This document shows, piece after piece, positions 31,101-43,662 of a DNA stretch of 64,000 nt. Position 1 is the stretch's first letter. Each line of letters starts with the position of its first letter. The DNA is taken from the NCBI RefSeq assembly GCF_042242105.1, contig NC_092012.1, positions 12,315,470 through 12,379,469 of the forward strand, read 5' to 3'. The translations under genes and the position numbers were made by a program. Under the pieces are notes generated by a model. It worked only from the letters and a program-made list of their open reading frames with translations, was not told the origin of the DNA and did no database searches. Origin of the DNA: Pempheris klunzingeri. Its lineage: Eukaryota; Chordata; Actinopteri; Acropomatiformes; Pempheridae.

Positions 31101-34100
31101 TCCCACCACTTCCTGTCTTTGTTTTTGATGGCAGACGCCTGTGCATGAATTGATTGCTAGTTAATCTGATCCTCCAGCAATTGTTCATCCTTGAAAGCAG
31201 TGATTGTATGTAAATAAGAAGTTGTGGTAACTAAAGATGTTTAGTTTAAATATTTTGAGGGTTACCAGGTTTGTATTTGGATTTGACTTCATTGGTGTGG
31301 TGAGATGGCTCAGGTGCTTGAACATTTAACTAGCTGGTCAGTAGAAAACTCATCCTGCAGCTTTGATAAACAGTCATTTTAATACTTAATTAAGTAAACA
31401 TGCCAAGCTTGTGCTTATTGAGAGAAGTCTCCGCAACATTTCTCCATACAAACCCTCATTTGTTTTTATTCCACTACCTTGCATAATATTTCGAGCGGTG
31501 GCCAGAAATACTGTACTGTTGGTACAGTTTCTAAGTGTGGGCACAAAATGTGAAGACATTACACATACATGAAACTTTGTAGGTTTGTTTATATGTCAGT
31601 TGTTGTTATGGGAAAATTTGGCGTCATTTTGTTTGCCCGTTATGAAGTGTATTATGTAATAATAAGAACGCGTAGGTGGCTGACATTGTAGGCAGTACAC
31701 TGTGCATGTTTGTCCTTATGAGGATCAAATGGAAGAAGCGGCAAGTTGTGCTAGTTGTAAGAGGGAAAAGAAGTCTGTAGCTGCACCCACTCTGCCTGCC
31801 TTCTGTCCATGCAGGCTCTCCCCTCCCCCCTCGTGCTGAGAGTGTGGTCCTTTTAGGTAAACAAGCATGGCTACTCCTGTTTCTTGCCTGTCTTTGTCTG
31901 TCTCTGTCTTTCTTTTTCCCTCTCTGTCTCGGCTTCTCTCTCACTCCCCTCTTTTCCTCCCTTTTTCGAGTTGTGTAAATCTTTTATAGCTGCTGTTCCA
32001 CCAGCACAATCTCTGCGGATACTCAAATGGCATCTGAAGCCCTTTGAAATTCAGCCTAGTCCTTTGCCCCCTCCTCTATCCTCGAAGCGAAATGGAACAA
32101 AATGGCGGGCCCCAATCCTGCTGTTTCCCTCAGGGACTGTAGAGCCTCATTTTGGGGTTTAGGGGGTCCTGATGGTTGATGGCGTCTTTAACTCGTGTTA
32201 GGTTGTGCTTGCTTCCTAGCCTTCCGCTGCACCGCTCTTGATAATATTTTCTCTTCCCTGAGACTCTTGCACATCAAAGGGAAAGGTTCCATATTCTGGC
32301 ATGCTGCTGCTGCTCCAGAAATGTGCTTTTTACAGACTTGGCTTTTGATCTTTCTGATCGAAGGTTGCAAAAGGAATATTTTGTGCTCTTGTTTTCAAGG
32401 GGAACTTACTGATATCCTTAATCATAATTTCAGGTATGCAGAAAATTTTAAAACTGAAATCACATGGGTGCAGTCTTCTGGGCTTTACGTCCCATGTATA
32501 AATAAATTACATAAATATTTAATGTATCTATACATTAAAACATGGGCTGACTTGCAATGTAGCTAGTTTGTCGTGTCTGATTTAATGTATTCAAAATTCC
32601 ATGATATTTATGTGTTCCTTTCAGTAAGGTAACACATAATCACATAATAATAAACATAAAATAAACATGTTTGTTTTAAGATAATAATAAGAACCATTTA
32701 AAGAGCAGAAGTGGTAATAGATTCATGTTTGGATTTGTAGAGCTTGGTCTGAGTTTGCAATCTGTAGGCCTACAGGGCACCATTTAATTACACTTTGTTT
32801 CATCCTGAATTGCCCCAAAGAGGCTCAGCCACTACAAATTCGAGTCACTATTGTCTCACACTGTGAACTCAACAAGTGAATCCATTAAGCGCTGATTTGT
32901 TCCCCTGTACCAACGCACCTTCTTAGTAGATTTATTGTGTAACATATTTGTCAGAGACATGTAACAAGTGAAATTTCAGACAGCTGACTCGAGGGTTCAT
33001 CTTAAGGAAGCATGAGATGAGGTGAAAGTCTTGGCTATAAAAAGCAGCTTCACATTTGTGTAGGGGTTCCACGCTGAGACAACCTGAGTAGGTAGCGCTA
33101 TTAGGCAAATGGCTGTGTGCCTCAGTCTGGGCAAGCATGAATTAGGGGTGGTGCAAATCTGGAGACAACAGTTGGTGTTTTGATTGGATGTGCTGCTGAG
33201 CAGGAGGCTGCATGGGATGATGTATTATCCATACGTGGCATTGGAAATGTTCTGAGGTTAGTCGGCCAGGTCTGGGAGCTGATGGCAGAGACAGTCTGCG
33301 TGGTGTGTCCCTCTGGGCTCGGCTGTTCTGGTCTGTTCAGCCTGTTGCTGACACACGGGAAAAAGACAAGACGGCTTGCTTGCCTGCAGTCACTTACCTT
33401 CTCTGTTTCTCCTGCTCAATATTAGGCCCTCTTTTTTAAGGGTTTTCCGTGCCTGTCTAAAGCTAAGGTGATCTGTCTTTCTGTTTCTTTAAACTTCCTA
33501 ATAAACTGTGTTATGAAACCAAACCAAACATAGCACTCTGTCTGAGCACGAAAGTGAGAAAATTAGATCTTTTGTGCTGTTATTTTTCTGTTAATGCTAG
33601 CTCATCACTTATTGAACTTTTCACAGCCAGTGCCTTCAGCAAATACAACTCTATATGGCTATTATTGTCAAGTGGCCAATGCAATTCTTGCTGGTAGAAT
33701 CATAAATTAGGTTAGTTGGGTGTTACTGAGGTAAGAAGATGGTGTAAATCTATGTTGAGACATTTTAACCATTTTTTGAGAGATAAGTTTTACACAGTGA
33801 ACTAGGTAGGCGAAGTGCTGTGGGTGCTTATTGCAGATTCTGCGATCATTTTCGCCCATCAGTGGGATGTAATGATGGTGGTACACAAGACCACCAGTGC
33901 TGAAGTTGTTTTACTGGAAATCCGAAGCTTTGTTTGTCTTGTCAGCCCCCTCTTTCACCATGGCGTCTTAACACAAGAATGGTGTCAAATTGATGGTAAA
34001 TGCAATATATGTTCAAGCATTTTTTCCTGTAGAGATAGAATAGGATTTTGTGTCTTCATAACCAACATCCGTCACCCTGAGACAAATGAAATATGCCTAA

Positions 34101-34146
34101 ACATTGCCTCATGCTGACTACTGTTGTGCTCTGATGTGTCCAGCTC

Positions 34147-35167
34147 GGGTCCAAAATTAAGTTTGTGGTCAAACTGCTAATGGCTGGTAAACTGAAAAAA
34201 ATTTACTGGCCAAAATGTTTTTTCAAGGGGCCATAAAATTATAATTATTGATGTGCTTGTGACAGCTTTAGTCACGGGTCACTTTACATATCACGGTTTT
34301 TGCACAGAAAACATAGGAAATGTTTATTAAATACAATACTGTGTGATACCTGAACTGAAGTAACCTAAAGCATCAGAAAACTTAGTCCATCACTGCCCCA
34401 CTCTGTCTGTCATGGTAAACAAACACTTATTTATCGCTTATTATTTTTCAGCTATAGTAATGGTGACATTATTTAACATGCTAGATAAGATCACCCACAA
34501 TGTAACTACACTTGTGTGTTACTGGCTGAGCCTCCCTCCCCTGAAAATGGCTTAGTCCATAGATGTAAAATATCTATGGCCCGGTGGGTAATCTGTGTAT
34601 GTTAGGTAGTCTAGCAGGCTTGTTGTGAGAGTGAGTCTTTTCCAGTGTGTGAGAGAGGTACCAGCACGTTGCCACAGCCACAGAATAGTATGTGCTATCA
34701 GGGGTAGTTAAGTTACTTTATTTAGCCATAAAGTGGCTGGATAAGCTCAGGTTTTGAAAGGCTGTGTTCCCAGTTCATGCCACGCTATTACACCGTCCTC
34801 CTGCTTTCGTCATAGCAGAAATGGTCCAGACAGTGGAACGCTAGTTACTTGTCACAAGTCGGCTTAAAGTCAATTAAAATGGCCTAACGCCAGCGGTCTC
34901 CCAAATAACAGCTCAGAGCCTTGAAACTGGAAAAAGTGCATCCCAGGTACAATAACAAATGTGTTGGAGAGTGATCACGGAACGTTTTGTTTTCTTAGTG
35001 CTATGTAATTTTGTTTTGCTGTCACAGCAAAATATTACCGGTGGTTGACGTAATAAAGTAGTTTGTATTTTCAGCAATCAGCCAATCACGGCTAACCTCA
35101 ATTGTTTGATTCGCCAATGCTGATTTTTACTTGCGTTTGTTGAGTGGCTGGTGTTAATTTTGGACCC
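34147..35167. mobile_element. About 1-kb element bounded by a perfect 14-bp inverted repeat
   Basis: The left terminus GGGTCCAAAATTAA (34147-34160) is perfectly inverted at the right terminus TTAATTTTGGACCC (35154-35167). No transposase frame lies between, so it would be a non-autonomous DNA transposon. The right flank continues CTG, giving a CAGGGTCC-type end as in hAT elements, but the left flank does not match it and I see no clear 8-bp target duplication. Confidence 0.5.
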
Positions 35168-38100
35168 TGCAAATGGCTATATCTATTTTCTTCAAACCCT
35201 CTTGTCCCTAGCCGTCCTCTTTAGGCATAAGCTATAAGCTGAGACAGGGGGTAAGGGTGTTGGGACAAAGTGTTGGGTGGGGGAGGGTGGAGGTGGTGTG
35301 GCCTGGCTGAATCTCAATCACCAAGGCCCTTCAGCAGGCCTGGCCTTTTGATGGCCCAGCTGCAGCCATTCACCCAGCCATTTACATTGAAATGCAACAA
35401 CAGGAAGGGGGGAGGGGAGGACTGTGGGGAGATGGGCCTCCGCGCTTGTGCGGGTGGGATGTGAATGAAAAGCAAAGGAATACCTAAATACCAAAGAGAT
35501 GAGGTCCGTCAGTCGGGGCCCATGCCCCTGCTCACCAATACTGGCAGCCATACTTTGTTTTCCCCCCAGCATGCTGGGGGGCAATATACTTAACACAAAG
35601 GATCTAAGCACCCTTTTTGACCACTACATGCATTTTCACCACTCAGCTCTTTCCCGTCTTTACAACCAGGCTGGTGGCTATAAAGAGGTTGTGATTCATC
35701 CCACTGTCCGTTTTAACAGCACTCTACTGTTACAACTATTGTGGCTGCTGCTTTTTGTACTTTGCCTTCTTCATATTTTGAGGGTAATTGCCTTCAGACA
35801 GATTATTTACTTGTGCGAGTTCTTATTTATGAAGCCTGTATGGGCCATGGAGTTTCAAGCTCTTGTTCCTGGCTTACTGTAATGGAGGTCATATTGTGCT
35901 GTTGGCTGGTGGAAGAAGCCTGCACTGTAACTCATTAGAGGCTTCAGACACAAACTGTAGTTCAGACAAATGAGGCCAGTGTGTCATTTTTCTGAGTTCA
36001 TGCAGCTTTCCAGGATAACTTGAATGTTCTCAGAGGTGTGCCTGTGACATTGATTGAGAGTCATTTTGGGGAGTGTGTTCAAGTCATGTCCAGATTTTGA
36101 TGCGGTAGCACTGTATCAAAACACCAGCCTTCTCATTAATTTCCATGAGACCACTGCGTTGGCACACCAGCTGTGCCAGAGGGCTGCAGCAGGAAATAGG
36201 CCAAAAACTTAGATGAACTTTTGCCATGACACAATGCAACACCATCTAGCAAAATACTGTGTTGGCTGGACAGATACATTCAGGCTCACATCTTTGGTAG
36301 AATACCTTGTAAAATAAATGATGTAGATCCAATGTTTACTTGACAAATGGCGTGAGAACCTTCCAGAATTGCCTTCGGCTACGTCTTTAAACTATTGGAT
36401 CTAACACTTTAACTGGAAGTGTTGGTTCATATATTATGTTTTCACCGGTACCTGCAGCAAAATACCCACAGCAAGACATTCCCATGAATTTTTTGATTGC
36501 TGTACTTTTTTTTTGGCGATCTAAATGCCTGCTAACCTGGGCACCAAGCTAATGGTACAACAGGCACCAGTTAGCTGTTGTTTACTTGGGAGACATCTCA
36601 AATTCAGCAAAACTGTTCTGAAGTTGGCCGGAGTGACACTTTGTCAAAGTACTCACACCAGGAGTCTGCCAGTGAAAATTTCAAGTATTAGATAACAACT
36701 AGGACAACCCAGAAGAGGTCAGGAGCATAGGCGGACAGTTCTGAGGGGCATGCAGACCCTCTACTAGCAATGGCACTTCAAGGGTTGATATTGATTGTGC
36801 CATCACATGGATTCTAAAGACATTTATGAGATGGTAAAATAAGCCATCCCATAGCTGTTGACTCCTTGGTTTAAGAGAAGTCTGTGCTTTTAAGTGTATA
36901 TTGTTTTTTAAATGTATTCTCTAAACATTGGCTTTCCACATTAAAACACCAAAATAACTGTGGACAGCATAAGCATATAGATTTGTCAAAATATCCTCTA
37001 TATTCACAGAATCAGTGATCATAGAGAGCCAGAGCTGCCAGAGGTGACTTCTTAATGTTGATAATACTATACAGGAAGTGCAGTACAAAGTATAAAGTAT
37101 TGGCAATGCACTTGATTATGCCTTTTGAAAGCTGCAAATGTAATGCATTCAACAGCATTTTCCCCATCCACAATACATTCTTTCAAATGTATTCACTCTA
37201 CAGAGACTTACTGAAGATCTTGTGTGGTTGTGAACAGTGTGGATGGAAAGCCACTCCACTAAGACACTAAAGGTGTGTTTTAGACTTGTTTTGCATGGTG
37301 ATTATAGCTATTGATCCAGTGCCAGACTTTTAATTTTTCCTCCTCGTCACATCCAAGAGTTACAACTCAGGGATGTGATTTTTTTTCTTTCTTTCTCTGA
37401 GGTTAATCATGAATTCTGCACTCTGTTAAAACTTGAAACTCCTCATGGTGTTGCATAAGTGGTAGCTGTGGTAGACAGCAGAAGAAGGGCGACGGGTTTA
37501 CATGTTCAAGTTAAGTAGCTAATGCAGTGAACTTGCAAGCTAATAGATAATTGGAAGAAATGGCATAGGAGGAAAATTGGCAAGACAAACGTGTTACTGA
37601 TTTATAGAACAAGTTAGTTTATTAATCGCTAATTTATTTTCTCTTCCTCTTAGTTTTGTTAGGTGATATATGTGTATATTAGCATAGTATAGTTATACCA
37701 ATTTTAGCTCACCCACTTTATTTTCAACATTACTGTTGTCTGTCAAACTGCTGCACTGTAAATACATTTTGATGCTTTTGCTTTCACTTTTACAGTGAAG
37801 TGTGAGATTCATGAGATGTTACTCGTGCACCTTTCACTTAAAAGGTGTAGGCATGAAATCTTTAAAGGGACATTTGCGTTTGAAAACAACAGGCTAAAAA
37901 TGTCCATCCCTTGTGAAGAGAAAATCTTCATAAAGAAATAGTAGAAAATAATAAATAATGGTAGAGGATGAGTATAAAAATGTTGCATATATGAGTGTGT
38001 ATTCAGCTGCAGCTAGTCATACACATGTATTTTTGTTATTCAATAGCATTAGAATGTGCTAAAGTGCACAGTCATCATAGTGTTAACCAAAGTTAATAAA

Positions 38101-41100
38101 CGCTTAAATGTTTGAAGTCATTTTCAAACCAAAATGCCCCAAAAAATCAGTTTCAAGTTAATCAAATGTAAATATTTGTTATTTTCTCTTTTGTAATTCA
38201 TTGCAGCTTGAAGGTCTTTCGGTTTGGGACTGTTAGTCAGACAAAAGTAGCTTTACTGCAGCCCTAAATGATTTTAATATTGCCTAGAATATTTTTTACT
38301 AAGTGACAGAGAAAGTGGAAATAAAATGTCTCTTTCTTTGGTGCAGGGATAGGAATTAGTCCTAGTGTTTATCCAGAGCAGTCAGCAGAGAGTGGAAAAT
38401 CACATCATCTTCAGTCAGCCTGCACAGGGACTTTCCCTCCTGAATATGTGGCAGCACAGAGCAGCTCTTAAAGCTACAGGCCGCTATGTGTTTGACCCTT
38501 GCATCGAGGCCTGTTCCTCCACTTTGTATCCCCTCGTTACGTTGTGAAACCACTTCACTGAGTTATTTGTTTTGCTACGAAAGGAAGCAGTTTGAGTGAG
38601 ATGTGGAAAATAGGAGAGCAGAAAATCTAGAAGAGATGTTAAATTGGCCTGGGGCTACCAATAATCTTTCCAGCATGTCAATGTGTTTGTCTGCCAAGGC
38701 TTGGAATAGTCACAGATCTGTGATTGGGTGACTATAGTTAACCAGACACTGAGCTTTTAAAGTTCTTTTGATACGAGAACCTTCTTCCCTATAAATATAC
38801 TGGCTTGTTTTTGTGCCCATTTGTGTGTTTGTGAGGGTGTGTGTGGTTGCGTGTGTGCCCGTGTCACTCATACTCCCTGCAGTGAATCTTTTTATAGAAA
38901 CAGCAGCCAGCAGTGTAATCTCTGGCGTGGATGTAGGACAGTCTTTTATTCCTCCTCATTACTTATGCAAAGCCAGTTCTCACCCACAATCACTGCATAG
39001 ACTTTTTGAATGTACAGTTTTTTTTTTAGAAAAAGGTTAACAGTTAAAGGATCGCACCAAGTTTGCATGTTTAGTACACGTACTACAAATTGTGTGTACG
39101 TAATTACTGCTGGTCCTTTTCCTGTGGCATATTTGTATTTTATTTTAGCTAGCTGCCATCCCGAAGTCCCTTTTCTTTATTTTCTATGCTGTAAATAACT
39201 TAACATTATACTTCTGTGGTAATACAGTTGAGATTTTTTGAGAAGACTTCCACATTCCTGCAGACATGGCGGAAACTTCAGACTCTGCTACCAGAAAATA
39301 TTACATTAATGGTCAGAAAATGAACTCTGAAAGCTGGGCAGTAAGCATAGGTGTAATATAAACAGTCACGAATGACATGGCTTTCTGTATTAAAATGGCC
39401 CCCTTTTTTTGTAGCCAGCTTTTAAGTCTTGGATATTAGCTCCGTCAATATAATGGAAAAAATACAGACACTTTTGCCATAAACATTAAATTCACACCAT
39501 ATTTGTCAGAGGTTATGTTTTGGTTTGTACCGCATTAAGCGCCCCATGGATTTGATCTGCCAAGCAGCATCATGTGGCACCAGCGTTGAACACTTCAGAG
39601 ACGACCTTTCTTTTGCAGAAGGGTTCAAAATCGAAGTCTATTTAAAGCTGCAGCTGTTCTATTATGAACGTTTTTCCCGTTGAATTATTTAGTAATAAAG
39701 GGCTAAATTTGGAGTGGTTGGTTGATGGAACGATGAGGTTTTGGGTCCATCAACATCAAAGGCAGTGAGGTCAATTGTCTCATGGACTTTACTTTTTCTG
39801 TGCCAACCCTGCACTTTTCCTCTTTGTGTAAACCGACTTATGCATGCATGTGCCGTTATGGTGATACATACACTCTCTACATAGCTGTTTTAACACACAC
39901 ACGCTCATTGTACTCGTGTGCAACATATCTGTTGAATTTCATCAGATCACCCTCTGTGATTCTTGGACAGATTAGATCGTCTGCTGAACTCGGCCCTGTG
40001 GTGCACTGTTATGCTGCTCTCTCACACACTTGGCTCGACTCTCCCCTTGTCCTCCCCTCTCTCTCCCTCTGCTTCCACTCTCTCTCTGCCACTTTTTCCT
40101 TCCCATCTCAACATCTCAGTGGCCAGTAGTACGTTTGCATACTGCACCCTCACATGCTCATCTCTCCTCTCCCTTCACTCTCTGACAGTCTCCTCCCCTA
40201 TCTCCACCTCTATGCAGTAGCCCTGGTTCCTGAGGAAGCACTCCTCACAGGAAGCTAAGGGCGTTGGACCTAACTGTTTGCCTGGTTTCCTCCAAAAAAT
40301 CATAGTAAACTGTGAGCACACGGCGACAGATTTGGCAACAGCCTGCTTTTAGTCTCCTCCATTTTGTGTAAAGTAATGCAGGATAATTTAGATACCATTC
40401 ATTCTCTGCTGTACCAAATGTAAATATGCATACAAAGTAAGCAAACAGTGTTTCTCTGCCAGTTGACTCTGATGCTTAATCGTAGCATGATGGCCAACAC
40501 GGAGTGCCGATATAACACCAACGCTCTTTTCTTTTTCAAATTAGAATCTGTGTACCTGGCTGCGCGGAACTGATTGAGATAATTTTTCTCCATGCAAGGT
40601 AACAAGAGGCTGGTTACTTATCACGTAGCCATAAAGGTCAATTCACACAACAGTAATTTTTTCCCTGTCTGGCACATTTTAGATGTCAGTCAGTCGTCCG
40701 TCACATGAACAGATTTGCTTCTGTGCTTTCGTTACTTCTATAATTATGCCGCGCATCGGTACGTGTCCAGCATGCGTAGCGGGAAGGCTCTTATTTACCG
40801 TCTCTGTCTTTCTCTTGGATTTTAGTTTCATGTAAACAAAGTTATTTTCCATAGATTCAAATAGGAAGGAATATGCAATATGCTACCTTGTGTCATATTA
40901 CTGCCAGTGCTGTTTTGGCGTGATTGTGTACACAATATCTTTTTGGATTTAGACAAAAGTAAATGGATAATGGGTATATGTATTACATGGCTATTGCCCT
41001 GGTGTGCAAATGGCTTAAGTCATACGTCCACAGAAGAGAGTGGGGGAGTGTTCTCAATTGTTTTTCATTTGTGAAATCAAAGCCCTTTGCAGCAGAATGC

Positions 41101-43484
41101 TATGAATGGTATACAGTCTTCATTGGCAATCGGAGTTCATAGCTTTAGCTCAAGTATACTCTGATAGCCTCAGGTGTTGTCACATAGCATTTTTATTATC
41201 TGTGACAATGAACAATCGAGGGTTGGATTGTGACATATATATGCACAACCACAGATTGGTGCAGCAGTTTCTCCACTCTGTGTTTTGCACACGGCTGTAA
41301 TTCATGCACACCCTGTTTTGGCATTTAGACAGCTTTCCAATGAAGACGAAATAAGAAATCTCAGGCAGGAACTTCGAGTGTTTTCGTGTGGCTCGAGCCT
41401 GTCAAAGGAGGGGCACTTACAGTAAGCCCAGCAGAACACGAGGAAGGTCTGAAATGGCTCCCTGCCAAAGTGACAGTGGCATCATGCATGATGCAAATAT
41501 ACTCGCATGTGCAACAAGACAGACTAGTTGTGCTTAGTAGTTTCTGTTACCAAGATATTAGCATGCCCACGTGCCTGCATCTCAGCTAAATGGAGAATTT
41601 GATCTTTATCACCCTTCACTGTTGATTCATACCCTTCGATAAGTTCTGATCATTAGCTGCATATTGTAAAAAGCCATGTTGTATTTTGTAGAACATGTTG
41701 AGAGAAATCTAAGTTTCAAATCCCTATGTTGAATTTGGGAGCCAGCTTTATAGCTGGATACACAATTTAGTATATGTGTGGAGACAATCTGTGTCAGCTG
41801 GAGATATTTATTAAATGCCTACTTTTTAACTGGCTGAGAATTGTGTGGGTGAACGGATAGCCGCAGGCATTCAGAACCAACACAGTCGACTTGTTCGGTG
41901 GTGTTAAAGCATGTGCGGGTGTTTATGTCGATAATGTACCATGTGCCGCTACTCCTCCATTTCCAATATTCATAGAGCTTCGTCTTTCACTGCAACCATG
42001 GCAACAGCAAATGACAAATGGCAGAACTGTGGAAATGCTCAGGTTGTGTGTGAGGCTGAATGACAGAGCAAGCTTTCTTGATAGAAAATGAGTTCACAGT
42101 GTCAGTGAATAGGCTGGCCGGCCTTCACTTACTGTATAATGCTATTGTTAAAAACCCTGACTATTAAGTTGAAAGATGATTTAATGAAACTTTGCTGCTC
42201 ACATATAAGCTACTATAGTATGCATTGTTTTGGCTTTTGGCCCACATTTGGCAATTAAGAACAGCAGGCTGAAGTGCTACATCTCCGTCCTTAGCTATAT
42301 ATGCAATGTCATGATTACGGATAGGAAGATATACAGTCAACCCATTCAGTAGGCACTGCAGTGCAGGCATCAACATTAGCAAGAATGTTTGCTGTTTTCT
42401 TGTCTTTTATTATATGCACACGGCCATTAAGGAAGACCAGCAGAAGATAGTGGTTGCGGTGAACTACCTAAGTGAAACTAGCCTACAACAGCTGTACAAG
42501 CTATTTGTAGTCAAGAAATTAGTACATTTAACAAAGAAACAAATGGTATCTTAGCTAATTTTAGTTGTGCAGGACCAAAGCTATTCTTTCCCTAGCTTTG
42601 GTCCATGCCTGTTACATATATTTTAACATCATTTAGGCTGCCTGTGTGGGAAAATAAGAATGCACCTCTACCCTGTGTGGAGTAGCAGGGAGAGAAGTGC
42701 TGCTTTTCTGCAGCATCAACCGGTGTTAATGTTAAAAAAAAAAAAAAGGACAGTGGCATATTCTGTTGCTGGGCAGCAAGTCCACCCACTAACCTATGCT
42801 TTGTTGACACTAATGTGTAGGTTTATATAGAAAACAATAAGAGAGGCTGTCTTGACGTACATTCTATAAAAGGCAAGTGTGTTTTGGACATAACTGATAT
42901 ATTTGAGGCCAGAAGTGTCTATTTTTTTAAATTAATTTTGGGTTTCTGACTGCCTGGCAGACAGAAAAAGTTTGATGGCATTGCCTTGGGCTCTGATGAC
43001 TTGTGATGAGCACTGTCATATTGATAAATTGATTATGGATTTAAAGGAATGGATGCATATGAATGATTGGTAGTTTTAATGGGTGCAACTGATTGCTTAT
43101 ATATTAGGCTTGGCTTGGCAAATACAGACTTGATTTGTCTCAACATCTGAATTTGTTTAGTCGTCAACATTAATTACATAATACATCTAAAGCCACGCTT
43201 CTGGCTCGGTCCACTCTGCATTCTCATGTTTTGTCTATGCAGCAGTTCTGGACCTTGCTGCTATAATAACACTGCTGCAAGTGCTACTTGTTTATGCACA
43301 ATGTGTATGATGATATATAATAAGATGTGAAAGAGCGGAAAAGTAGACGACAGTCAAATAAACAGTTATGTCAGACATTTTCTGGAAAAGTGTTTTTTCA
43401 CAGCATACGTTAAATGGTAAATAGTGAATGTACGAAAGTGTCTTTCTATTCTTTTCAACCACTGAAAAGGACTTCTAACATTAT

Positions 43485-43662
43485 ACTCACATTCACCCTT
43501 TCACACACCATCAAGAGGGAACTAACCATTCACACACACTCGTAAGCAGTTTGGCGTTCAGTGTCTTGCCCAAGGACACTTGGAAATGCAGACAGGAGGA
43601 GCCCGTGATCGAACCTCCGATCTTCCAATTAGTGGATGACCCACTCTACCTCAGAGCCTTTT
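43485..43662 (-). mobile_element. tRNA-derived SINE, minus strand
   Basis: Read on the minus strand it starts with an A-box-like GGCTCTGAGGTAGAGTGG (43658-43641) and a B-box-like GGTTCGATC (43615-43607), then a body including 'aagtgtccttgggcaagacac'. The order and spacing of the boxes fit an RNA polymerase III promoter inherited from a tRNA. It lacks a tRNA cloverleaf, so it is a SINE copy and not a tRNA gene. Such copies are abundant in teleosts. Confidence 0.75.

Noticed and set aside
43605..43660. A tRNA gene on the minus strand
   Set aside because: A- and B-box-like segments are present, but there is no complete cloverleaf and the sequence continues into a SINE body.
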